Positions 24,927 through 34,927 of a stretch of DNA of 64,000 bases are shown here, one piece after another. Position 1 is the first letter of the stretch, and each line of letters begins with the position of its first letter. The notes below the pieces were generated by a model that worked only from the letters and a program-made list of their open reading frames with translations, made no database searches and had not been told where the DNA came from. A program made the position numbers and the translations under genes. This stretch comes from RI-231 sp041394905 (GTDB lineage Bacteria; Acidobacteriota; Terriglobia; Bryobacterales; UBA6623), in assembly GCA_041394905.1 (NCBI GenBank), contig JAWKHJ010000012.1, positions 1-64,000 on the forward strand, written 5' to 3'.

Positions 24927-27488
24927 CAAATCGCGCCAGTTGAGGCCGCTGTGGACGTCCGCGATGAGCGGGACGTCGAGCTTGTGGACGCGCTCCATTT
25001 CCTGTTTGACCATTTCGGCCACTTGATCGAGCTCCACTTCGGGGACTTCGAATAGCAGTTCGTCGTGGACTTGCAGCAGCATGCGCGTCCGGAGCTTGTC
25101 TTCGCGCAGGCGGCGGTCGACGGCGATCATGGCGAGCTTGATCAGGTCCGCGGCCGTGCCCTGGATGGGCGAGTTGACGGCGGTGCGCTCGGCGAAGCCG
25201 CGGGCTGCGGGGTTGCGGCTGTCGAGGTCGGTAATGGGACGGCGGCGTCCGAATAGCGTCGTGGTGTAGCTGTTCTTCTTGGCCTCGCGGATGGTCTTGT
25301 CGATGTACTTCTTCACGCCGGAGTAGAGGTTGAAGTAGGCCTCGATGTAGGCCTTGGCCTCTTTTTGCGGGATGCCGAGCTGGTTGGAGAGGCCGAACGG
25401 GCTCAGGCCGTAGACGATGCCGAAGTTGACGGCCTTGGCCCGGCGGCGCTCCTCGGCGCCGACCATCATGGGCGGGATGCCGAAAACTTCCGCCGCGGTG
25501 CGCGTGTGGATGTCTTCACCCTTCTGGAAGGCGTCCTGCAAGGTCTTATCGCCGGAGACGTGGGCGAGCACGCGCAGCTCGATTTGGGAATAGTCGGCGG
25601 CGAGCAGCTTCGACCCCTCGGGCGCGATGAAGGCGGCGCGGATGAGGCGGCCGGCTTCGGTGCGGATGGGGATGTTCTGCAGGTTGGGGTTCGAGGACGA
25701 GAGGCGTCCGGTGGCCGAGCCCGTTGGATTGAAGGTGGTGTGGAGGCGGCCGGTCGCGGGGTCGATCTGCGCGGGCAGGGCGTCGACGTATGTGCCTTTG
25801 AGCTTGGTCAGTTCGCGGTATTCGAGGATCTTGGCGGCGATGGGATGGGCCGGAGCCAATCCTTCGAGGATGTCCGCCGCCGTTGAGCGCGACTTCGTTT
25901 TGCCGCGGCGAGGGGGCTCGGGCAGACCCATCTCGTCGTACAGCACTTCGCCAAGCTGCTTGGGCGAGCCTACGTTGAACTCGTGGCCGGCGAGCTCGTA
26001 GATCGACTTTTCGATCGCGGCGACCTGGCCTTCCATCTCCTGAGAGAGGTTCTCGAGCATGGCGCGGTCGATCAGTACGCCGACGTCCTCCATGGCGGCG
26101 AGGATAGGCGTGAGCGGCAACTCGATCTCGCGGTAGACCTGCTCGAGCTCCATGCGCTCGATCGAGGGCGCGAGGGTCTCGCCCATGGCGCGGATGAGGT
26201 CGGCCTGGCGGCCTAGGTCGTCGTCGATCTGGGCTCCGAGGACGCGGGCGACGGCTTTGGAGAGAGAGTAGTCCGAGCGGCTCGAGTCGACGAGGAAGCC
26301 CGCGAGCTGTGTGTCGTCGACGACGCCACGGAGCTCGACGCCGGCGGCGCGCAGGGCGCGCAAGGCGGTCTTGCCGTCGTGCACGCGCTTGGCGGTCGAC
26401 TCGTCTTCGAGAACGGCGCGCGCGGCTTGCAACGCTTCGGGCTTGAGGGAAGCGGCGTCCCCGGACTCGGCGCAGAAGGCTAGACCAGCAATGGCAAGGC
26501 TCTCGTCAGTCCCGAGGGCCACGGTGAGCGGGCGGGCGTCGTTTTTGGCGAGCCAAGCGTCGAAGTCCGCCGCGGAGCCGATTTCGGTGGTTTCGGTCTG
26601 TTTTTGCTCGGCTGGAATGTCGAGCTCGCTGAGCAACGAGTGGAATTCGAGCTCGGTGTAGACGTCGCGCAGGGCTTCGAGGTCGGGTTCATTGCGGCTC
26701 AAGTGGTCGAGGTCGAGCTCGACGGGCGCGTCGACGGCGATGGTGGCGAGCTTCTTGGAGAGCAGGATTTGGTCGACGTTGTTTTGCAGGCTCTCCCGGT
26801 AGGTTTTGCGCTTGACCTCGTCTGCGTGTTCAATGGCTCCTTCGACGGAGCCGTACTCCTGGATGAGCTGTTGCGCGCCCTTGTCGCCGATGCCGGGCGC
26901 GCCGGGGATGTTGTCGACCGAGTCGCCCTTGAGCGCGAGCAGGTCGATGACTTGTTTGGGCTCGACGCCCATGAACTCCTTGACGCCGGCCTCGTCGTAG
27001 ATCTGGTCGCCCTTCATGGGGTTGAGGTAGAGGACGCGACCGCCGACGAGCTGCATGAGGTCCTTGTCCGAAGAGACGACGAAGACGTCGATGTCGTGCT
27101 CGGCGGCCTGGCGGGCGAGCGATCCGATGGTGTCGTCGGCCTCGTAGCCGGGGTGCTCGAGGATGGGCAGGCGCATGGCTTCGAGCACGCGGCGGATCAG
27201 CGGGAGCTGCTGGGCGAGGTCGGAGGGCATCTCCTCGCGGTTGGCTTTGTAGTCGGCGAACTCGCCGTCGCGGAAGGTGGGGCCCTCGCCTTCCCAGACG
27301 ACGGCGATGTGGTCGGGGTTCTGGTCGCGCAACAGCTTGCGCATCATCGTGGTGAAGACATAGACAGCTTCGGTGGGGACTCCGGCGGTGGTGCGCATGG
27401 AGGGCACCGCGGCGCGGGCGCGGCCGTAGAAGGCGCGAAAAATCAGGCCGAAAGCGTCGACGAGGTAGAGACGAGGAGGGGGCGCCAT
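24918..27488 (-). CDS. polA: DNA polymerase I
   Basis: Repair and Okazaki-fragment polymerase of 856 residues. The 5'-nuclease domain (1-290) has VVSSDKDLMQLVG and the helix-3-turn-helix LLALKGDSVDNIPG. A middle 3'-5' exonuclease-like domain follows (about 310-470). There LTVALGTDESLAIAG lacks the Exo I D-x-E pair, so proofreading is probably lost. The polymerase domain has motif A DYSQIELRVLAH, motif B RRRAKAVNFGIVYGLS and motif C QVHDELLFE. ATG 27488 is chosen because GGAGGG precedes it at five bases; the frame stays open further upstream, but without family sequence. Confidence 0.96.
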   Translation of the reverse strand: MAPPPRLYLVDAFGLIFRAFYGRARAAVPSMRTTAGVPTEAVYVFTTMMRKLLRDQNPDHIAVVWEGEGPTFRDGEFADYKANREEMPSDLAQQLPLIRRVLEAMRLPILEHPGYEADDTIGSLARQAAEHDIDVFVVSSDKDLMQLVGGRVLYLNPMKGDQIYDEAGVKEFMGVEPKQVIDLLALKGDSVDNIPGAPGIGDKGAQQLIQEYGSVEGAIEHADEVKRKTYRESLQNNVDQILLSKKLATIAVDAPVELDLDHLSRNEPDLEALRDVYTELEFHSLLSELDIPAEQKQTETTEIGSAADFDAWLAKNDARPLTVALGTDESLAIAGLAFCAESGDAASLKPEALQAARAVLEDESTAKRVHDGKTALRALRAAGVELRGVVDDTQLAGFLVDSSRSDYSLSKAVARVLGAQIDDDLGRQADLIRAMGETLAPSIERMELEQVYREIELPLTPILAAMEDVGVLIDRAMLENLSQEMEGQVAAIEKSIYELAGHEFNVGSPKQLGEVLYDEMGLPEPPRRGKTKSRSTAADILEGLAPAHPIAAKILEYRELTKLKGTYVDALPAQIDPATGRLHTTFNPTGSATGRLSSSNPNLQNIPIRTEAGRLIRAAFIAPEGSKLLAADYSQIELRVLAHVSGDKTLQDAFQKGEDIHTRTAAEVFGIPPMMVGAEERRRAKAVNFGIVYGLSPFGLSNQLGIPQKEAKAYIEAYFNLYSGVKKYIDKTIREAKKNSYTTTLFGRRRPITDLDSRNPAARGFAERTAVNSPIQGTAADLIKLAMIAVDRRLREDKLRTRMLLQVHDELLFEVPEVELDQVAEMVKQEMERVHKLDVPLIADVHSGLNWRDLKG

Positions 27489-27498
27489 GCGGCCCTCC

Positions 27499-27504
27499 AT
27501 TGTA
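27499..27504 (-). promoter_or_regulatory. TACAAT -10-like hexamer before polA
   Basis: On the minus strand TACAAT lies 10 bases before ATG 27488. Here the gap also contains a GGAGGG, so this is the one case where hexamer and Shine-Dalgarno coexist. Confidence 0.4.
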
Positions 27505-27630
27505 GCGGGGGGCCGGTGGAGGAGGTTGAACGTCGGGTTCGGCGCGCGCGCTGCGCAACTGCTCTGTGGAGGAGGGCGGGCCTGGGCGCCACGAAGCGCT
27601 CCTACTTGATACGAGCCCGCCAAGACTCGA

Positions 27631-29584
27631 ATGCTCAAAAGAAAAAATGCTTCCTTTGCATTTCTGTTTGTACTTTTCATTACCTTTGGCCGCGCCTCGG
27701 CGGCGGACCTTTTCGAAGCGATCCGCAACGGCGATGTGCCGGCGGTGCGCGCGGAGGCGAAAGACCCCGCCGCACGCGAGCGGCGCGGCCCAGGGGGAGC
27801 GACGCCGTTGCTCTACGCGGCGGCGTTTGGGAACGCCGAGAGCGTGCAGGCGCTGACCGAAGCCGGCGCGACGCTCGACGCGCGCACCGATTTGGGCGCG
27901 ACGGCGCTGATTTGGGCGGCTGGGGATGCGGCCAAGACGCGCATCCTGGTCGAAGCCGGGGCCGACGTGAACGCCCGCTCGAATACCGGCAAGACGCCGC
28001 TGCAGCTCGCCGCCGCACGAGCCGGCTCGGCGGAGACTGTGCGTCTATTGCTCGACAAGGGCGCCGACGTGAAAGCCGCGGATGAAATGGGCGGCACGGC
28101 GTTGCTGGCGGCCGCGCTCATGGGCGAAGACGAAACGGTGCGGCTCTTGCTCGATCGCGGCGCTGACCCCAATCAGGCGGACAAAGGTGGCATGACGCCG
28201 TTGCAGCACGCCGCGGCCAACCAGGACCGCGCCATGATGCGCATGCTGCTCGCCAAGGGTGCACGCGTGAACGACGCGAACACGTTCGGCGGGCAGGTCA
28301 AGCACGGTGAAATTGCGCTCAAGGGGCTGACTCCGTTGATGTTGGCGGCGCCGCATGGCTCGCCGTCGGCGCTCCGCGTACTGCTCGACGCTGGAGCTGA
28401 GATCAATGGACGCGACTCGCGCGGCATGACGCCGCTGATGTTGGCGGCGGCCTCGAGCCGCCAGGACCGCCGCACGATCAAGTTGTTGCTCGAACGCGGC
28501 GCTGACCCAAAGGCGGTGAGCATGGCAGGCGAGACGGCGCTCGACTGGGCGGCGAAGTACGGTGATCCGGGCGTGATGGCGTCGCTCGAGGCCGCCGGGG
28601 CCGAGCGCAAGGCGCAGGCTGTTGCGGCGCCGACGGCGGTGCGCATGCGCGACGCGCGGGAGGCCGTGATCGCGGCGCTGGGCCGCGTGCAGACTTCCGA
28701 AGCGGAATTCTTCCGCGAGAGCGGTTGCGTGGCCTGCCATCACCAGGGCATGGCGCAGATCGCGACCGCCTCGGCTCGTCGCGCTGGAGTCGAGCACGAT
28801 GAGGAGGCTGTGCGGGCTTCGGTGGGGGCGACGGTTGCGCTCTACGGCGCGTATGCGCCGATGTTGCTCGATCGAAACGACTTGCCCGGAACTCCCGATA
28901 CGCCGACGTTCGCTCTGTTCGGTTTGGCGCTCCAAGAGCGCGAGGCGGACTTCACCACCGACGCCTTGTTTGCCAACATTGCCGCACAGCAACGTGCGGA
29001 CGGGAGCTGGAAGCTGGTGGGCTTCTCTCGCGCGCCGCTCGAGGAGAGCCATTTCGGCCGCACAGCGCAGGCGGTTCGGGCACTGACGCGCTACGCCCCG
29101 CCCGCGCGCAAGGCGGAGATGGAGCGACGCCGCGTTGCCGCTCGCTTGGTTGACCCACGCCAAACCGCGCACCACCGACGACTACGCCTGGCGGCTGCTT
29201 GGTCTGGACTGGGCGGGCGCTTCGGGCTCGCTCCGTGCCCAGGCAGCACGCGAGTTGCGCGAGCTGCAACGCGCCGATGGCGGTTGGGGCGCGAGCAAGG
29301 CGATGGCGAGCGACGCTTACACAACCGGGTTGGCTTTGTGGGCGCTGCACGAAGCCGTCGGGATGGCGCCGGACGCTCAGACCTACCGCGAAGGCGTGCG
29401 CTATCTGCTGCGGACGCAGCGGCCGGACGGCACGTGGTACGTGGCGAGTCGGGCGGCGAAGTTCCAGCCTTACTTCGAGAGCGGGTTCCCCTATGGTCCA
29501 GACCAGTGGGTCTCGATCTCGGCGACGGCTTGGGCGGCGGCGGCGCTGGCCCCGGCGGCTGAACCGGCGGCGGCGAGCGACTAG
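27631..29584 (+). CDS. secreted ankyrin-repeat / CxxCH / cyclase-like toroid protein, one frameshift
   Basis: Signal peptide (residues 1-25), then about eight ankyrin repeats (residues 26-325) with repeated GADVNARSNTGKTPLQLAA-like units. A single heme-type motif CVACHHQ sits near residue 370. The C-terminal half has repeats with QRADGSW, QRADGGWGA and QRPDGTWY, the QW-like signature of squalene-cyclase/prenyltransferase alpha-alpha toroids. A frameshift near 29130 separates the last two of these from the rest; repair gives about 651 residues. The whole protein should be periplasmic or surface-exposed. The single CxxCH may bind heme c. The catalytic acid motif of true terpene cyclases is not seen, so an enzymatic role is doubtful. 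Function unknown. Confidence 0.78.
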
Positions 29585-29599
29585 CAAAGGCCACCGTGG

Positions 29600-29605
29600 T
29601 AGCAT
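29600..29605 (+). promoter_or_regulatory. TAGCAT -10-like hexamer before sialidase gene
   Basis: TAGCAT is nine bases before ATG 29615 and heads the sialidase-sulfatase-sulfatase unit. Confidence 0.4.
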
Positions 29606-29614
29606 GTCGCCGGT

Positions 29615-30768
29615 ATGCAGCTGAGCCGGCGCGCTTTTGCGGCCCTCGCTTTGGCGGGGGCCGCTCGTTCGCAGTCCACCGGACTGGACGAACAGGTCGT
29701 CTTTGCATCGGGGCAAGGTGGCTACCACACCTTTCGCATCCCGGCGCTGCTTGCGACCCCGAAAGGAACGTTGCTGGCCTTCTGCGAGGCGCGCACGCTG
29801 GGGCGCGGGGATTCGGGCGAGATCGACATGGTGGTCAAGCGCTCCGAAGACGGCGGTCGGTCGTGGTCGGAGCCGCAACTGGTCTGGGGAGACGGCGCGA
29901 ACACGTGCGGCAACCCTTGCCCTGTGGTCGATCGCAAGACAGGCCGCATCCTGCTGCCGATGACGTGGAACCGCGGCGAAGACGGCGGCAAGGAGCTGCA
30001 TCAGGGTACGGCGAAGGGCACGCGGCGGGTCTTTTTGACCAGTTCGGACGACGATGGCCGCAGTTGGGCCGAGCCGCGCGAGATCACGAGCGAAGCCAAG
30101 GCGGCGGACTGGTGGTGGTACGCGACCGGGCCTGGGGTCTCGATCCAAATCCAGAAGGGCGCGCACGCCGGGCGCATCGTCGTCCCGGCCAACCACACAT
30201 CGCAAAAAGATGGCTTCGCGGCGCATACGATCTACTCCGACGATGGCGGCAAGAACTGGCGGCGCAGCAATCCGATCGCGCCCGCTTGCAACGAGAGCCA
30301 AGTCGTCGAGCTGAGCGACGGGCGGCTGATGATGAACATGCGCAGCCAGTCGTTCACCAACAAGGAGCGCAACGGCTATCGCGCGATCGCATTCAGCGAC
30401 GACGGCGGCGCGCACTGGACGCCTCCGGAGCTCGATGCGCACTTGGGCGATCCGCAAGTGCAGGCGAGCCTGATCCGCTACTCCTGGCCCGGCGAACCCG
30501 CGGGCAACGTGCTGCTATTCGCCAACCCAAGCCCTCCGGTCTCGCCCGAGCGCGGCAAGCGGGTGCGGATGACCGTGCGCCTGAGCCGCGACGACGGCAA
30601 GACGTGGCCTTCGGAGAGGATGATCCACGAGGGGCCATCGGCCTACTCGAGCTTGGCGCGGTTCCCCGACGGATCGATTGGCCTGCTCTACGAAGGCGGC
30701 GCGCAGCAGGCCTACGAAAACATCCGCTTGGCGCGGTTCTCGCTGGATTGGTTGGCCGGAGGCGGTAG
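29615..30768 (+). CDS. exo-alpha-sialidase-like secreted enzyme (BNR repeats)
   Basis: Six-bladed propeller hydrolase of the sialidase superfamily. The twin-arginine-like start is MQLSRRAFAALALAG. The FRIPALL motif carrying the catalytic arginine is near residue 46. Asp-box repeats occur at SEDGGRSWSEP, SDDDGRSWAEP, SDDGGKNWRRS, SDDGGAHWTPP and SRDDGKTWPSE. NESQVVELSDGRLMMNMRSQ holds the usual nucleophile-region glutamate and arginine. The frame as given reads on into the sulfatase. One lost G near 30760 (GGAGGGCGGTAG) would place a TAG directly before the sulfatase ATG, giving 384 residues, and I take that as the true end. It is probably co-transcribed with two sulfatases, so a sulfated and possibly sialylated glycan is the likely target. 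Confidence 0.82.
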
Positions 30769-32251
30769 ATGGTCAGCCGGCGGCGGTTCTGCATCGAAGC
30801 CGCGGCTGCGGCGTTCGCCTCGCGTGGGACGGCCAGGGCGGACGAGGGTTGGAACGTGCTGTTCCTGGCCGTCGACGACTTGCGGCCGGAGTTGGGCTGC
30901 TACGGCAACGCCGCGATCCGCACGCCGCATCTCGACCGGTTGGCCGGGCGCAGTCTGTTGTTCGAGCGCGCCTATTGCCAGGCAGCGGTCTGCGGCGCCT
31001 CGCGCGCCTCGTTGCTCACCGGCAAGCGGCCCGATACGACGCGAGTGTGGGGCAATGATACGCATTTTCGCGACCAGTCGCCGCAGACGGTGACGCTGCC
31101 ACAGCGCTTCAAACAAGCCGGTTGGCATGCGCAATCGTTCGGCAAGATCTTGCACGGCAAGATGAACGACGAGCCCTCGTGGAGCGTGCCGCAGTGGCCC
31201 GAAGGAGGGCGTCAGGCGGGGATGCAGTACGTCGACGAGGAGCGCTATGCCGCCATGCGCCAAGCCGAGCCGGGGCGCGATTGGGCAGGCGAGCAGATCC
31301 TGACGCGGACGTGGAAAAAGGGCCCTTCCTGGCAGGCGGCGGACGCGCCCGACGATGCCTTCCAGGACGGGCAGGCGGCCAATCGTGCGATCAAGGCGAT
31401 GCGCGCGCTGCGGGACCGGCGGTTCTTCCTCGCGGTCGGCTTCCAGAAGCCGCATCTGCCCTTCAGCGCGCCGAAGAAGTACTTCGACCTATACGACCCG
31501 GCGGCGCTCCCTGTCGCCGAAGACGCTCGGCGTCCGCTCGGCGCGCCGGATGTGGCGTTCACCAACTCGCAGGAGCTGCGCGGCTACACGGACATCCCGC
31601 GGCAGGGCCGCTGCCTGAGGGCAAGGCGCGCGAACTGGTGCACGGCTATTACGCCGCTGCGAGCTACATGGACGCGCAGGCCGGGCGCGTGCTCGACGAA
31701 TTGGAGCGCTTGGGGTTGGCCGAGCGCACGCTGGTCGTGCTCTTCGGCGACCACGGCTGGCACCTGGGCGAGCAGGAGCTGTGGGCAAAGGCGAACAACT
31801 TCGAGCTCGATACGCGCGCTCCGCTGATGTTGCACGTGCCGGGGATGCGGTCGGGCGGGGGCAAGTGCGCGCAGTTGGTGGAATTCGTCGACATCTACCC
31901 GACGCTGTGTGAGGCTTGCGGCGTGGAGCCGCCGGCGGATCTGGAAGGGACAAGCCTGCTCCCGCTGGTCGAGGCCCCGGAGCGGCCATGGAAGAAGGCG
32001 GCGTTCAGCCAGTTTCCGCGGCCGTATCCGCCGAAGGATGACTGGACGGAGATGGGCTATACGATGCGGACCGAGCGCTACCGCTACACCGAGTGGGTCG
32101 ATCGCGAGAGACGCATCGTGGCAAGGGAGTTGTACGACTACGAGATTGCGCCGACGAGACTGTGAACTTGGCCGGCCAGCCCGAGCACGCGGCGCTCGAG
32201 GAGCGGCTGGCGGAACAGCTGCATGCCGGTTGGCGGGAGGCGCTGCCGTGA
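30769..32251 (+). CDS. secreted sulfatase, iduronate-2-sulfatase-like, two frameshifts
   Basis: Type I sulfatase hydrolysing sulfate esters with a formylglycine residue. The exported start is MVSRRRFCIEAAAAAFASRG (possible Tat signal). The metal ligand region is LFLAVDDLRPELGCYGN. The maturation motif is AVCGASRASLLTG, a C-x-A-S-R variant in place of the usual C-x-P-S-R. FGDHGWHLGEQELW holds further metal ligands and resembles iduronate sulfatases and choline sulfatases. Lost bases near 31605 (before GPLPEGKAREL) and near 32151 (APDETVNLAG) break the frame; repair gives 494 residues ending at TGA 32249-32251, which overlaps the next gene's GTG. Confidence 0.88.
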
Positions 32252-33713
32252 GGACGCCGATGCGGCTGTGTCTGGCGTTGCTCGTGGCGTGCGCGGCGGC
32301 CACTGCGCAGAAGCCAAACTTCGTGTTCATCTTGGCGGACGATCTGGGGTGGCGCGACCTGGGCGTCTACGGCAGCACGTATTACGAGACGCCGAACATC
32401 GATCGCTTGGCGGCCGAGGGTGTGCGCTTCACTGATGCGTATGCGGCGGGCAACTCCTGCTCGCCTACGCGCGGGAGCATCCTCACCGGCAAGTATCCGG
32501 CGACGACGCAGTTGACGGATTGGATCCCTGGGCGGACGCCTCCGGGGGCGAAGCTCTCGATCCCGCAGTGGACGAATTACCTGCGCCACGGCGAGACCAC
32601 GATCGCGGAGGCGCTCGCGGGGGCGGGTTATCGCTCGGCGGCCATCGGCAAGTGGCACCTTGGCCAGAAGGGCTGGTGGCCGGAAGACCAGGGCTTCCAG
32701 GTGAGCGTGGGCGGCAGTCACGCCGGTTCGCATGGCAGCATGTTTCCGCCCTATTGGCCGGCGGCGAAGATGGCGCGGCTGGGCTGGCGCACGTTCCCGG
32801 AGGAGCGCGAAGGCGAGTACTTGACGGACCGGCTGACGCGAGAGGCGGAGGCGTTTCTCGAGCAGAGCGCGGGCGGGCCGTTCTTTCTCTACCTGTCGCA
32901 CTACGCGGTGCACACGCCGATTCAGGCCAAGCCGCAGCTGGTGGCGAAGTACAAGGCAAAGGCTCCGAGCGGCGGGCAATCGAACCCGGAGTACGCTGCG
33001 ATGGTCGAAGGACTGGATCAGAGCGTGGGTGCGGTGCTCGCAAAGCTCGACGCACTCGGCCTAACGGACAATACGGTCGTTTTCTTCTTTCCGACAACGG
33101 CGGGCTCTCGAAAGGCGGCAAGATTACCTCGAACGAGCCGCTGCGCGGGGAGAAGAGCACGGCGTGGGAAGGCGGCGTGCGGGTTCCGTTGATCGTGCGT
33201 TGGCCGGGCAGGACCGAGGCGGGGAGGGTGATCGAGGAGCCGGTGATCAGCGTCGACTTCTTCCCGACGATGCTCGCGATGGCGGGCGTCGACGTGGCGC
33301 CGGACGTCGACGGCAAGAGCTTGGTCGACCTACTCGAAGGGAAGCCGTTCGAGCGCGGGCCGATCTTTTGGCACTACCCGCACTACAACGCGCATACGCC
33401 GGTTGAGACGTGTACGCCGTACGGGGCGATCCGCGAAGGGCCGTTCAAGCTGATCGAACGCTATGAGGATGGCGCGCTCGAGCTCTATGACCTGCGCGAG
33501 GACATCGGCGAGACGCGCGATTTGGCGAGCGCCATGCCGGACAGGACGCGCGAGCTAGCGGCCAAGCTCGCAGCCTGGCGCCGGAGCGTGGGCGCGCAGA
33601 TGCCGACGCCGAACCCGGAGGCCGACCCAGCCACGTATCGCGAGTACAAGGAAAAAAAGTTGTGGGGGCCGGTCGATCGGTACGAGCAGCAGACGGCGTT
33701 TCCGGAGCGCTGA
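32248..33713 (+). CDS. secreted arylsulfatase A-like sulfatase, one frameshift
   Basis: Second type I sulfatase of the operon. GTG 32248 overlaps the previous stop (GTGA), and the signal peptide is VRTPMRLCLALLVACAAATA. NFVFILADDLGWRDLGVYG provides the metal-binding aspartates, and NSCSPTRGSILTG is the formylglycine motif in C-x-P-T-R form. AAIGKWHLG and the later SDNGGLSKGG follow. The latter is reached only after restoring one base near 33090. Repaired length is 488 residues with the usual C-terminal ELYDLREDIGETRDLA. No sulfatase-maturing enzyme is encoded in the window. Confidence 0.9.
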
Positions 33714-33776
33714 GGGCGCTTTCGGTCGCGATGACTCGCGACCCGGCAAGCCTGGCGGCTTGCGCCACGCTTGAGG

Positions 33777-34915
33777 CTATTGCTGTAGATGCGCGGGGCG
33801 CGGGCGGCGATGCCGGTGAGAATCTCGTACGGGATCGTGTTGCAGAGCGCGGCGAGCTCGGCGGCGGGGACTTGCGCTCCGAGCACGATGGCTTCGTCGC
33901 CGGGTTGGACGGGCGGCGCGTCGGTGATATCGACGGCGGTCAAGTCCATGCTGATACGGCCTAGGATCGGACGGTGGCCGCCGGCCAGCCAGACGCGCCC
34001 GCAGCCGGAGCTCGCGGCGGTAGCCGTCGCCGTAGCCCACGCCGAGGACGGCGGTCCGCATGGGGCGTTCGGCGGTGAAGGCGCTGTTGTAGCCGATGCG
34101 TTCGCCCTCGGCGGCACCTCTTTGACGGCTAGCACGGCGGCGCGCCATTCAAGGGCTGGCCGAACCTCGAAACGGGCCGGCGGAGCGCCGCCGACTGGGG
34201 CGCTCAGGTAGCCATAGATGGCCAGGCCAGGTCGCGCCATGGTTGCGCCGGCGAGGCCGCGCCAAGCCAGCCCGCCGCTGTTGGCCACGTGGCGCCGCTT
34301 GGGCCGGATGCCACGCTGTTCTAGGTCCGCGAGAAGGGCGCTGAATGTCTCCATCTGGCGAGGGGTCTGCGTGTCCTCGAAGTCCTCGGCGGAAGCCAGG
34401 TGGGTACAGACGCCTTCGAGCGTGAGCGTCGGGTCTTGGGCGATCTCCGAGGCGATGGCGGCAGCCTCGCCTGGGTGCAGTCCGAGCCGGTTCATGCCGG
34501 TTTCGACGTGCAGGTGGCAGGGGAGCGGGCGTCCGAGGGCCAGGGCGGCGTCTCGCCAGGCTGCGTAGGCTTCGCGAGAGCAGAGCATCGGCGTTAGGCC
34601 AAGCTCGGCGGCGGCGCACGATTCGCTGGGCAGCACGCCGCTCAACACGAAGATCTCGCCCGCGATTCCGGCTTCGCGCAGGACGCCGCCTTCGTCCATG
34701 CTCGCCACGCCGAATGCGCGGCAGCCGGCGCGCTCGAGCGTTTGGGAGACAGGAACGGCGCCGTGGCCGTAGGCATTCGCCTTGACCACCCCCATCAGCT
34801 CGAAATCGGGAGGACAGGCCGCCTGGACGGCCGCGAAATTGGCGGCGATTTGTCGCAGGTCGACCCGCACGTGGGTGCGCAGCGGAGGAGTTGTCGCGAC
34901 TGTATCACGCGCCAC
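33777..34915 (-). CDS. alr: alanine racemase, frameshifted
   Basis: PLP enzyme making D-alanine for peptidoglycan. Read from GTG 34915 (MARDTVATTPPLRTHVRVDL). The PLP lysine is in MGVVKANAYGHGA. HVETGMNRLGL and ATMARPGLAIYGYL follow. The catalytic-tyrosine region ERIGYNSAFTAERP and AVLGVGYGDGYRR lie one frame over, between about 33995 and 34120. GRISMDLTAVDIT and IPYEILTGIAARAPRIY return to the first frame. A last lost base after RIY would use the TAG at 33777-33779, giving about 379 residues; without it the frame runs on antisense into the sulfatase. All motifs are present, so error rather than decay is likely. Confidence 0.88.
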
Positions 34916-34927
34916 ACTGGGAGCTGT

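Noticed and set aside
29615..31093. Sialidase reading frame extending into the sulfatase gene as a fusion
   Set aside because: The extension reads the sulfatase in the wrong frame and has no family similarity. A single restored G gives a stop touching the sulfatase ATG.
33485..33777. C-terminal extension of alr antisense to the sulfatase
   Set aside because: The extra residues follow the normal alanine racemase end and lie opposite conserved sulfatase sequence. A one-base repair uses the TAG at 33777.
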